Shown: piece after piece, positions 9,147 through 18,091 of the stretch | How the letters are laid out: every line of letters begins with the position of its first letter | Position numbering within the stretch: the first letter of the stretch is position 1 | DNA from: Magnaporthiopsis rhizophila | Taxonomy: Eukaryota; Ascomycota; Sordariomycetes; Magnaporthales; Magnaporthaceae | Direction of reading: 5' to 3' | Length of the DNA stretch: 19,741 nucleotides | Assembly (NCBI GenBank): GCA_003049465.1 | Contig: PYSS01000230.1 | Location: 1-19,741 of the forward strand | Translations under genes and position numbers: made by a program | The notes under the pieces: generated by a model | Seen by the model: only the letters and a program-made list of their open reading frames with translations | Told to the model about the DNA's origin: nothing | The model's database searches: none

Positions 9147-9602
9147 TTAAAATAGGGCCAGCAAATTAAAATTGGAATTAACCCCGTGATCGGCCCAGCT
9201 TGGAAATAACAAAGGAAAATCGGGGGCCAGCAAATCTGGGGGCGCAACAGGGGCCTGCACGGCCGCCTTTTCGGCCTTTTCCCGTTTAACCCGCTCCAGC
9301 TTTTTAATATTATTAATCCTGCAACGAATAGTGCAAATCAGTTTTTCATGCCATTGTTTTTTTTATTTGCGCAAATAATCAATTTTGGCCAAATAGGCTC
9401 GCAATTTTTCCTTGGCAGCCTTTAGTTTAGCTTTAATACAGGCGTATTAAAAGCTGTACGTACAAAAATGCTTGGCAAAAAAACCAAAAATGTTATATTG
9501 CAAACACCCCTGGTATATATACCTTTTGCAGCGAAAAATATCACGAAAAAACGCATCGTATTGGGCAAAACTGTCGGCCTTACAATTTAAACAAAAAGGC
9601 AT
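9147..9602 (-). pseudogene. Antisense ORF between pol and the 3' LTR, unknown function
   Basis: On the minus strand one frame runs from ATG at 9602 to TAA at 9147-9149, about 151 codons, interrupted by only two internal stops (TAA after FCTYSF and TAA after DYLRK). The product would start MPFCLNCKADSFAQYD, with a CxxC pair, followed by a charged helical, probably coiled-coil stretch (KAKLKAAKEKLRAYLAKIDY to LERVKREKAEKAA) and a Pro/Leu-rich tail (VAPPDLLAPDFPLLFPSWAD). No membrane segment is evident. It opposes gag-pol, and around 9230-9430 the plus strand turns T/C-rich after kilobases of A-richness, as expected if the coding strand switches. Positions 9180-9300 are the most GC-rich part of the interior. 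I do not recognise a named family. The terminal TAA may be a mutated Gln codon, so the original could be longer. Chance openness is possible but the preserved helical pattern argues against it. Confidence 0.6.
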
Positions 9603-9806
9603 AGTAATAGGGAAAAAAAATATAAATAAAAAAATATTATTTCGATAAACAATTGATAATACCAATTTATATTTTTGCACCCAACCAAATATTTTATTAA
9701 AAAAAAAAAAACAAAAATTGGTAAAAAAAGAAAAATACTTATTATTAACGAAAGGAAAGGGCTGTAAATATAACCAAAAGGATTTGGCCTAAAAGGGGAA
9801 ACCTGG
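9603..9806. other. 3' untranslated part of the chromovirus with candidate polypurine tract
   Basis: AT-rich sequence without a gene. AAAAGGGGAAA at 9791-9801 lies five bases before the 3' LTR and is the natural candidate for the plus-strand primer (polypurine tract) of reverse transcription. Confidence 0.6.
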
Positions 9807-10273
9807 TGTTATAACCACGGCTAGCAAAGGATAAAAAAATTAAGGCTAACCCCTAACGGTATACCTTTACCCTATAATTATAAAGGCCAAAAGCCCAAAT
9901 AACCAAAGCCAGGAAAAAATTACATAATTAAGCATTTACCTAATCCAGGGTAATATATAAAATATAAACATATCATATATATCACCAGGCAGGGTATTAA
10001 TATATTTGATATAAATATATCAGATATAGCACAAACATAATAAGAAAAGATTGCTAATATATAAAGCGAAAGGTTCTTATTATGTTAAATAAATTCTTAA
10101 CTAAGGCCTCGGCATTAGTCAACCTAAATTAGTTCCAAAGCATCCCTTTGGGCAAATAATCGAAACCTTTATTACTACCCAGTTTCCCCAGCACAAGCAA
10201 CCTTGTAAAGATCATACTGCTCAGCGCCTCTCCTAGCGTACCCTACCCTAGAAGCAAAGAACCGTTTGTAACA
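9807..10273 (+). repeat. 3' LTR of the chromovirus (467 bp)
   Basis: Runs from TGTTATAACC to TTTGTAACA and has the same length as the 5' LTR. Its inner half is RIP-mutated (for example TGTTACGACC has become TGTTATAACC), while the outer roughly 120 bases keep G and C. CAAGG follows at 10274-10278. Confidence 0.95.
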
Positions 10274-10278
10274 CAAGG

Positions 10279-10303
10279 CGGTGCAAAGCACCAATCCATT
10301 ATA
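10279..10303. repeat. Right part of the 169-bp LTR-like/MITE-like insertion
   Basis: These 25 bases lie between the right CAAGG duplication of the chromovirus and the right CCTGC duplication (10304-10308), after which the pogo transposase frame resumes. They complete the insertion that starts at 2972. Confidence 0.7.
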
Positions 10304-10308
10304 CCTGC

Positions 10309-11019
10309 TTATACCTTGTACATTTTGCAATTTTTGGATTTATCAGTTTTCAGCCCTTTTAAGCACGCTTACCGCCAAAAATTAGGGTTTTAAGCTTTAT
10401 TTATCTGCTTTATAATAATAGGAAAGCATTAATTTTTAACAGCCTATACTTATATATGCACCAAATTTTTTACCCTTTATATAATTATATTAAGGTAACG
10501 GGCAATAAACATTTAGCCATGCAATTTGCAAAAGCCGCTTATAACCCAGCTTTTATTTAAAAATTTTAACCGAAACAGCCGGCAATCTGCAATTTAACAA
10601 TTTACTAAAAATAATAAAGCCAAAAAATATCTAAAAAAAATTTCCGGCTATTTCAAATTAGCTGGGAAATTCCCAAATAAAATCAAAACCTAATTACCCA
10701 AATTAACATTTTCCAGGGCCGAACCCCGCAAAATTCCATAGCACGGCTTTTTTTTTAAAAAATTTAAAAAAGGTACAAAATGCATAAATTCGAATTGGTT
10801 ACGGCCCAGCAAAAAATTAAACAATTAAAAGCCAAATTAAAAATGCAACGCTCTTATAAAAAAAAAGGGTTATACCGGATTCTAACCAGGCCTTTATAAA
10901 TATATGCCGAGTTGCAAAAATAAGGGGTAAAGTTATAAAGGTGGATAAAAGTGCATCTGAAAGCGCGGAAAATTTTGATCAGGAATCAGTATATTTTTGC
11001 ATTATGGTTGGTTGAATAA
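10309..11019 (+). pseudogene. Pogo transposase, C-terminal part
   Basis: Continues the transposase split at 2971. It opens with AYTLYILQFLDLSVFSPFKH, matching the HTSHVLQPLDLSVFSP block that follows YLLYLP in pogo transposases. The third catalytic Asp (in LDLS) is kept. Later segments match the usual C-terminal layout: KPLITQLLFKN near 10525-10560, TPQNS near 10725, a FFxKIxKxYKMHKFEL stretch near 10750-10800 and a basic helical part (QQKIKQLKAKLKMQR) near 10810-10860. The frame shifts at least once between these blocks. Many TAA/TAG stops follow the RIP pattern, and AT bias declines after about 10900 toward the terminal repeat. Confidence 0.88.
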
Positions 11020-11074
11020 AGGTACATATTTGCAGTTGAATATACCGGGGTTGGTGGTGTAATGGGCCTTGGCC

Positions 11075-11117
11075 AGGTGGCCGTTATGGGGGGTGGCCGA
11101 TTTGGGGTGCACTGATT
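11075..11117 (-). repeat. Right terminal inverted repeat of the pogo element
   Basis: Inverted match to 1928-1970 over 43 bases with three mismatches; TA follows at 11118-11119. The reverse complement starts AATCAGTGCACCCC. Confidence 0.9.
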
Positions 11118-11119
11118 TA

Positions 11120-13760
11120 TAAGTATAGACCTGAATTACCCCGTAGAACCCTTACAGATTTTGAGCCATCAATCCCTTGGCCAGATGACTTCTTAAATAG
11201 AGCCAGATTTCAGGCTGGCAAGGACATCTACAGTGGCGGCGCCCGCTTCCTATTCGGGAGAATTTTAACGCGTTCCGGCGTTGGTCACCTGTCGTCGGTC
11301 GCCTTATATGTACACCCGAGCAGCCTCGTTGTGGAACGCAATGAAGACGGGTTTACCAAGTGCGATTTGTCAGCCATTTACATGATCGGGCCCATAGATG
11401 CAATGGCTCCAAGAGAATCTCCTTGGCCCGCAGAGCGGTTGTCGCGTCTGGCTGAACCCGGGCCAGCGCCTGCGGTCCAGCACCGACAACTCCCGATGCG
11501 AAGTGACATTAAACGACAGTCACGGAGATATGAAGGACTTCTTTCTTAGAATCCTAGGCATAAACTCCGACTACCCAGATGGTGTACGACGACCTCCAGC
11601 AAACAACCCAAGAGGCCCCGGCCGAGTGAGTGAAAACATGATCGAGTAGTTCTTTCGGGCAGAGCCCGGCGGTCACCTGGATCTCAGACAGCCGCCTTAG
11701 GGCCCAATCCCGCCCGTTATCGCAGATGCGGGCTTCACCGTCATCGGCCAGATATATATAGACGAGCAACGGATAGACCGAGCCATTTGGTGGACAAGGA
11801 ATGCGCCATGCTAACGGCATCTCATCTCTTCAGTCTTGCCGGAATCTCCCATAGCCCCAGAAACAAGAGTGACAGAATGGATTGTACTAGCTGCTCTGCA
11901 CCGCCCAAGTGCTCGAGACAGACAATATCCTGACGGCACTTTTCGATACCTCAGAACGGACATCGCGGTAAGGTCGAGCGATCTCGGGCGACGCGCTCAT
12001 CGACGAAACTTCGTCAGGCACCGAATCCTTTCGTCCCATCGGACAGGAAGAAGTAAAAGGTTTCCTACAACTCTGCGCGGCTTAAATGTCTTAGCATCTG
12101 CCTCATAAGAAATCACCCAATTCAGATCCAAGGCGAGGTCAAGGAGTAGGGGCAACAACGCTTACTTCAATACCAAATGTACACGCAGATGAAGCTGTGG
12201 TAGCCTCCATTCAAGAAGGTCTAGCATTGCGAAGGTGCCGCCGGCAGAAGAGGTCAAGACGGTAGCGAATCCGAAACGGAAAGTGAGCCAGTGGCGGAGG
12301 ATGCGGAAGGAGAGGGAGAATACGCAGCCGAGCCGAGGCAGTTGGTCACTCCAAACGGGCCCCCACGGCTTTGCACGGCGGCGCAGACCGCGAGCTTCTC
12401 TTCAAGAGCGACCCCTTCCATGGGGTACTCCAGGTCGCGCTTCCTGCGGCTGACCAGGCGGACAAGATCCACGGGTTCGATGGATTTGAAAGGCGGAACC
12501 AGATTGGGAGCAGGTTCCGGTCAAGCAGTAAACTCGAGCGCGATATGTTAGGCGCTGGCTGTGAGCTACAAGTATATGTTGTCTTGTCGCTCGCTCTATA
12601 TCTCCAACATCCTCTAGTACGAGGTCAACAGGCACGAGCCGCTGTGCAGCAGCCCGGGCAAACGGCAGGGCTAAACGTCAAGTTTCTTTTGAGCGCGTTC
12701 TTGTGCTATCCACGCGGCGGGCAGATCCGCCCTGCCCGAAGCGAGCACGGAGGGCGTCACGGATGTGCTATTCAGCCAGCGCCGCTGGTGACAATGGTCG
12801 ACGTGCTCCATATGCCTGCGCGTAACGCTGCCTGCGCGCGCGATGGCGAACGACGTCGTCGTCGTTGTGGCCGATGTCGACAACTTGGCGGTGCGATCCC
12901 CCTGGTTGGGAAATTTTGGAAAGCAACAGGTGTAATTGACGTGCCTACAGCGAGGTAAACCGGACTAAGGCCCCTTTTGAGTAGCTGCCACTATATAAAT
13001 ACCCTCTTTTTTCAGCAGGGAAATGAGCATGGTCAAGTGTTCACTGATAGAGGTTGTCTGTCGCAAGAGGGATGATAGGGTTGCCTCGTCCCAGCGACCG
13101 CGCAGCCCTCGTACATGGGTGCGCCGCAGCTGCGGAATAAAAAATAAGAAGGCAAAAAGAAAAGAAAGGAAAATGGCACGCGGCTTTTTTCTGCGTTGTT
13201 TGCTCATTTCTTGGGAGTGTCATCCCCTACCAGGATTCATGTCTCAGCTCAGGGACATTCTTTGTTCACGGCAGCAGAGCGCAATTTCGGGGAGAAGGCG
13301 CCGCCGGCGAACATTCCAGATTTTTGCTGCCACGCCGACTATGCGTGCACTATTTCCGCAAGACAAAGAAACGGAAAACACGCGGCGAAAACTAGAGTTT
13401 CATGTTTCCCGCCACGGAGACTTGGAATTGGAAATACCAAAGGAGTTTGGGGAGCGAGAGGACAGGAGCTGAAATTACGACTGTATCTCGCCCTGCGTCA
13501 GACACTGGAATTTTCTCGTCCGCATATCACATATCACTTTCACACGGCCGCGGCTGAGGTCTTTCCCCCGGCCGTCACAGAGCCGCCTTCCTTGCTCTGG
13601 ATCATCCTTTGAGGCGCTGCCGTCTCGAAGGGAGCCGTGCGCGCGCGTCTGTAAAAAGCCTGGCCTCCTGCCTCCCAACACCTGCCATCGACATGAACGG
13701 GCTAACACTCGCACAACTTTAGAGCATCAGTCCTTGTTCTCTCGCCCGTAGCTTTTATCT
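11120..13760. other. 2.6 kb of normal base composition without a recognisable intact gene
   Basis: No frame shows a known domain over a meaningful length. Short protein-like stretches occur in changing frames: plus strand near 11520-11640 (MKDFFLRILGINSDYPDG, then YDDLQQTTQEAPAE one frame over), plus strand near 11990-12060, and the minus strand at 12254-12472. This patchwork is what decayed genes look like, but I cannot name them. The longest open frame (12371-12958, plus, 195 codons) is Arg/Gly/Ala-rich without family features and may be chance. A TATATAAAT box occurs near 12990. Positions 13200-13760 probably contain the promoter and 5' leader of the gene starting at 14025. Confidence 0.5.
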
Positions 13761-13942
13761 GTGCCGAAACAACAGGGTTACTCGCAACCAAGATGCCAGA
13801 GCCCTCCACGCCCGCCCGAGACCGGGGAACGGCCGGCATCGTCGAGATGTCGGCTAGAAGCAAGCCTGGCCATGGCCATGTCCCAGGATTCGGCCTCTTT
13901 ACATATACAACCTGCCAGAAGCGATCCAGGATCTGCCCCAAG

Positions 13943-14017
13943 GTTAGTTCGCTCCACGAAAATCCCTCACTCGCCATTGCCCTACTCTCGCACTGACACA
14001 AATCAAAACCGGAACAG
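13943..14017 (+). other. Candidate 5'-UTR intron (75 nt)
   Basis: GTTAGT donor after AAG, CACTGACAC branch point and CAG acceptor, eight bases before the ATG at 14025. Splicing it onto the open frame that starts with ATG at 13793 gives an early stop, so I place it in the leader of the 14025 gene. In that case the ATG at 13793 would be an upstream ORF. Confidence 0.55.
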
Positions 14018-14024
14018 CTCCAAA

Positions 14025-14870
14025 ATGTCCGACCGCGCGACGCCCAACCTCCTCAGCCAACGTGACAGCAGCAGCAACAGCAACAGCACGGCTGGGCCCG
14101 GCGCCGGCAGCGCCCCCATCAGCCCAGGCGCGTCGGCCGCCATCGCTGTCGGCGTCGTGCGCTTTGTCATCATGCTCGCGGCCCTCGGTCTCCGCAACAT
14201 GGGCAAGTCGTGGAAAGGACGGAGCGGCGCCCGGAGGACGGACGAGGAGGCGGCGACGGTGGGTGGGCACAGCATCGACGGCGTCAGCGGCGGCGACAAC
14301 GCACGGCGCCCCCAGCCCGCGCCGAGAGCTACAGACACGACGATGCGGAAGCAGGTGCAGCCACAGGTAGAGCAGCGGCTGCTGGACCGGGGACTAGAGC
14401 CCAGCAGCGGCAGCCGGCCTCAGCTTGCACCTATCACACCTCCGTCCCCGGCGCAGAAGGACAAGAATCTACACGTAGTCATCGGAGGAGACGCCGCAGG
14501 CGACGGCGACGGCCCGGAGCCGCGCCACCCGACGCCCATCTCACCCAGCAGCGGCGGCGGTGGCGACATGCCAGCGCTGCTCGGCACCGATGGTGGCGGC
14601 GGCGACGTGATCCTCCCGCCCGTCCTGACGCCCGGCTGGTGCCCGACGCCACCGCCTGGCGTGGGCGCCGCGCCGTCGTCGTACTTTGCCGCGCAGCCGG
14701 CGTCGTCTTGGGGTCCTGGAGACGGCGGCGGCCATATCAGCCGTGATATCGCGCCGTTCCAAGGGCAGGAGGACCTGGTGGGTGGCGAGCAGCGGCGGGA
14801 GCAGGAGATGAGGGAGAGGCTGGCGGAGCTGATGCGGCTGCAGGCTGGGGCTGGTGCGAAGCGTCATTAG
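14025..14870 (+). CDS. Predicted single-pass membrane protein, function unknown
   Basis: Encodes 281 aa from an ATG in good fungal context (CCAAAATGTCC). The N-terminus is short and Ser/Asn-rich (residues 13-25), followed by one hydrophobic segment, about residues 36-56 (SAAIAVGVVRFVIMLAALGL). This resembles the GAxAGIAVGVV-type anchors of many fungal cell-surface proteins. The rest, about 220 residues, is rich in Gly, Pro and Ala and probably disordered and cytoplasmic. It ends in a charged helical stretch (EQRREQEMRERLAELMRLQ). I see no cleavable signal peptide, so insertion would rely on the single segment. The same reading frame stays open upstream to 13761, but a splice site and the ATG context favour 14025. 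It converges with the Hsp70-like gene (stops 163 bp apart). A real gene is likely from codon use and layout; no enzyme domain is present and no function can be given. Confidence 0.65.
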   Translation: MSDRATPNLLSQRDSSSNSNSTAGPGAGSAPISPGASAAIAVGVVRFVIMLAALGLRNMGKSWKGRSGARRTDEEAATVGGHSIDGVSGGDNARRPQPAPRATDTTMRKQVQPQVEQRLLDRGLEPSSGSRPQLAPITPPSPAQKDKNLHVVIGGDAAGDGDGPEPRHPTPISPSSGGGGDMPALLGTDGGGGDVILPPVLTPGWCPTPPPGVGAAPSSYFAAQPASSWGPGDGGGHISRDIAPFQGQEDLVGGEQRREQEMRERLAELMRLQAGAGAKRH

Positions 14871-15033
14871 GTCGGTACATGTAGCCGTTTGAAGGATCCT
14901 CTCAACCAACCGGCTGTTTCTGGCCGCCGGCGGATGGTAGTGCTAAATCAAAGTAACCAGCAAAAATACAAGAACGAACAGCTAGGCATAATGTCATGTG
15001 CAAATCATTGATCCTCCCGCATCCTGTTACCTG

Positions 15034-17445
15034 TTACGTGCAACTTGCAAAGCCCGTGCTCACGTTTCCACCTCCCTCGTCGTACGCAAACGTCAACAGA
15101 CAGAGCGCCTCGTCCAGAATCACGCCGGCCCAGCGTGGCTCGGCAGCCCCTCCGGCGCCCCAGTTCACAGACAGCGGCCTGTGGTTGTCGGAGAAGCGCT
15201 CTCCCTGGACCTGGACCTCGAATCTGAGATCGACAGCGCCAATGATGGCGACGATCTCGAACCGACAGGCTTTATACTTCTTCTTGCGCAAGATGGGGTA
15301 CTTGGTATCCATCTTCACTGTGACAAGCTTCGACCCGTCGATGCCGGAGAGATCGCTCTTGAGGGTGCAGATTTTGACGGCTCTTTCCGACTTCACGTTT
15401 GAGGGCAGCGCCTCGACGTCGCCGTCGTACTGGACCATCTCGAAGGTCCATTCGTACGAATCCTCGCGGAGGATGGGCATGGTGAACTGGCATATGGGTG
15501 GCTTGCTGGGGTCTAGCTTTTCGCCCTTTGATTTTGCGTTGGTGTCGCGTCAGCAAAGAAAGTCGTTTGGATTCACGGGATTCTTCAGCTGCTTAATTAC
15601 CTTTTTGAGAAGCCATGCAATCTGGCCCATGGCCCATTTCTTCTCGAGGTTGATGGGATCCGATCGCATATCCTCTGGCACGTGTCTCTCGGGGTCAAAG
15701 GGCTGCTGGACTACGATGCCATACGAGGCGGGGGCGTTGCGCGTCGCGAGCACCGGCTTGCCTCGACGCAGGTCGTGTTGTCGGTTCAACAGCAGGCCGC
15801 AGGCGGCAACCAGCTGGGGGTCCTTGGCGTAGATGAAAGCCGCGTCCTCGGCTCGCTCGTGCGGGTCATCCCTGAACGCCTTTTCTAGCTCGCTTCTCAT
15901 GTAGGCGGAGGCGCCCAGGCCGCCGGACAGGATGATCCTCTTCTGTTGGGCGCCAGGGAGACGCATTTGCCCCGAGTTCAGTATCGCGGTGTTGAGACGC
16001 TAGCGTCTCTGACATATGGGCGGGCCAGTGTGGTCAACGTAGCCGCCCTTTTTCATCCAGCTGAGAAGGGCCCTTACGTTTTCGACAATTGTGGCGATGT
16101 GCCCGTCGAATAAAGACTTGAACTCCTCCCTAGTACCCGGAAGTCTCGGTTAGCGTTCCCCTTGCGCTGAAGCGGCGCCGAGTACTGGTAGGTAGTTTTA
16201 CGGGTACGCACTGCGAGAAGCTCATATGGCCTCTCTCGACTTCAAGGCCCGGCAGGCTGGCATTGGCGGGCAGTTCCTCGACGCGGACCATACATGGAGG
16301 GTCCCAACCCAGACAACACGTTGCCGAAGCCCTTTTTAAATTTTTCAAAAGGCACTGAACGTGCCATCCGGGCCGCAGTGTCGGGCGTGATACCTTGTGC
16401 ATCAGCAAGCCCTTCGCCGTTCGCATCGATGCGCTTCTGCACCAGTCGCTGGAAATCACCGTTGATGAGGGTGGAGCCAACTGCAAAGCCCTGCGCTGTT
16501 CCAACTTGATCGATGCCATCGCACTCGGCGTCGGTGGGCGAGACCTTGACCAAGGCAAGATCGGTGGTTCCCCCTCCGGCGTCTATGCACAGTAACATGT
16601 CCCCTTGACGGAAGTCGATGTTGGAGCTTTTGAGCACGGCAATTGCTGCGGCTTCCGCCTCGGTCAAGTCCACGACGACCCTGTGGCGCTTGTGATCTCT
16701 CGCGAACCCGGCGTCGAAGATGCAGTTCTTCAGGTCGTGCAGGATCTCCGGTGCGAGCCACGTCGTGGGCACGCTGAAGACGAATTCGATAGCGAGGTTG
16801 CCCCATTCTGCAGCATAGCTGTCGCCCATGTCGTCTGTGAGCCTGGCCGAGATGTGACCTTCGGTATGCCTGTACAGGGAACGCAGGTAGTCCGTCGTTA
16901 TCCGAAGGGCATGCCCGTGTGTTGCTGGGACTTTGTAGGCTTGGCCAGATAGGTAAGTCCCCACCATGGCACGGTCAACAAACCACTTGAAGAGCGAGAA
17001 CGGCTCGCGCGCGCTGATGGCCGCCTCGTAGGCACAGCCGAAGCCCCAAGACGACACGTTGTTCTCATCTTTGGACAACCTCCTGTCGTCGTCGTGGTAC
17101 ATGATCTGGGACGGCACCTTCCTCTCGCTCCCTTTGGTGCACGGCCAGGCTTTGATCACATGGATTGGCTCCGGTTCCGCGCCGGGATGTTGGTTGCATT
17201 AAACCCAGGCCACGCATAGGAAATTGTAAGTTTACCGTGTCGCTGCTGACAGCGAATAAATATCCGGACAGCAGGGACTTGCGGGGGACAATACCTGTGT
17301 ACGTCGTACCAAAATCCACGCTCACAATGACATCGGGCCGTTGGACAGCTTTGCTCCTTGGGCAGCAGCCCTCGAAAGAGGGGGAAGAAGTGCTCCATGG
17401 TAGTGACGACCTAGAAAGCCTTGAGGCTGGGCAGACAGAGCTCAA
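15034..17445 (-). pseudogene. Hsp70-like (actin-type ATPase) protein, probably disabled
   Basis: Fungal genomes carry many divergent Hsp70-like ATPases, often of unknown client. Nucleotide-binding motifs are present in order: VDFGTTYTG (about 17293-17320), LLCIDAGGGTTDLALVKV (about 16540-16600) and IILSGGLGASAYM (about 15900-15940). Credible introns are 16130-16211 (CTAAC branch, joins MSFSQ to EEFKSLFDGH) and 15526-15600 (CTGAC branch, joins WLLKK to GEKLDP); the latter removes an apparent TGA. Lesions: the intron from 17294 should end before GCGTGG to give TYTGVAW, but the acceptor reads AT instead of AG at 17217-17216. TAA follows at 17199-17201. The frame shifts between KKGFGN and PPCMVRVEE near 16290-16330. 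TAG occurs near 16002 unless a weak intron 15943-16038 is used. No in-frame ATG precedes the first motif. Family call is firm; pseudogene status rests on several independent lesions. Confidence 0.85.
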
Positions 17446-18091
17446 CCTGCGAAGGAGAGCAATCGAGAACGGTTTAAATATTCATGGGCCACCCGCGAAA
17501 GCATCAGCAAGCGAGACAGCGCTGTGAGAGGAGCAAAGTGTCCGCACAGGCTCCCCATAACAGCCCGTTGAGGATCGGTCTGGCAGGCTCTCTGCTTACG
17601 GGACTTCGGTCTCTTGCTATGACACAACATGAAACTTGAAATGGGTAGGTGTCACAACTCGGCGCAGCCGAGATGCGCCCGGCCTCCTTCGGAAATCGTC
17701 CACCCTTGAAGCACACATCAGTTTCAATCACAGCGCTTTGTCCCTTCCCGAGCCGCGCCCCAGGCTGGTGCCCAGCTGCTGAACAGTAGGTATTTATCCC
17801 TTGGGAAGATCTGTGGGCGGCCACTTTCGGCGCTGAGAACGCCTCAATCTCAGGATGTGTAACCTCACTGCTGACGAATCGAGGCCCGTGCAGCCCATCT
17901 GCGTGGTGAAATGGGGGCCGTCGGCCGCAAGTGTCCGCCAGACATTTTCTGCTTCTTTCCATATCGACTCCTCCAGTTAGGGAGATGTGCTTGAAGGCCC
18001 CTTTCTGCATATAAGCTTGTTGGCTAGATATCCCCAACCGGGTAGTCCAGACTGAAAGCCATCCAAGGACATGATCTTCAGCCCGGGCAAC
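17446..18091. other. Intergenic region between divergent genes
   Basis: About 650 bp between the Hsp70-like gene (minus) and the membrane-protein gene (plus), so it should hold both promoters. Open frames exist on the minus strand (17504-18262) but show no family features and overlap the next gene, so I regard them as chance. No clear operator or TATA element stands out. Confidence 0.55.

Larger units (their letters stand above)
3116..10273 (+). mobile_element. Ty3/Gypsy chromovirus, full-length, RIP-inactivated
   Basis: Two 467-bp LTRs (3116-3582, 9807-10273) flank a 6.2 kb interior and are bounded by the 5-bp duplication CAAGG (3111-3115, 10274-10278). Domain order is gag with a CCHC knuckle, protease, reverse transcriptase, RNase H, integrase and chromodomain. 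That is the Ty3/Gypsy order, and the C-terminal chromodomain marks a chromovirus. Both LTR termini keep TGTTA...GTAACA. The interior is extremely AT-rich with TAA/TAG stops throughout, yet almost free of frame-shifting indels. The 26-30 bases after the 5' LTR show no convincing tRNA primer site, so priming is unknown. An extra antisense ORF lies between pol and the 3' LTR. The copy is dead, but its reading frames can still be traced. Confidence 0.95.
1928..11117 (+). mobile_element. Fot1/pogo-type DNA transposon, split by nested insertions and RIP-mutated
   Basis: The element is bounded by 43-bp inverted repeats (1928-1970 and 11075-11117, three mismatches) and a TA duplication at 1926-1927 and 11118-11119. 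Removing the nested 2972-10308 insertion, which includes one copy of CCTGC, leaves about 1,853 bp. That is the normal size for fungal Fot1-type elements and holds one transposase of about 540 codons (2073-2971 plus 10309-11019). The outer 60-100 bp at each end stay GC-rich while the coding part is strongly AT-biased with TAA/TAG stops, as expected from RIP fading toward the ends of a repeat. The family is known to use a DDE transposase and TA targets. The copy cannot encode active protein; whether its ends could still be mobilised in trans cannot be judged. Confidence 0.9.

Noticed and set aside
8966..9247. 93-codon hydrophobic minus-strand frame as a membrane protein
   Set aside because: It is antisense to the chromodomain end of pol and partly to the other antisense ORF; hydrophobicity arises from T-rich codons opposite A-rich sequence.
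2300..10900. AT-rich block as mitochondrial insertion or centromere
   Set aside because: The block is explained by two RIP-mutated transposons with readable protein domains and defined ends.
11520..11820. Weak resemblance to fungal NO VEIN/DUF3883-type proteins
   Set aside because: Only short, frame-shifting matches from memory; not enough to name the relic.
14210..14746. Arg-rich open frame overlapping the 14025 gene
   Set aside because: Alternative frame of GC-rich, Gly/Ala/Pro coding sequence; such frames give Arg-rich shadows.
15550..15552. In-frame TGA followed by C in the Hsp70-like gene, as possible stop-codon readthrough
   Set aside because: A 75-nt intron (15526-15600) with GTAATT donor and CTGAC branch point removes it and joins WLLKK to GEKLDP in phase.
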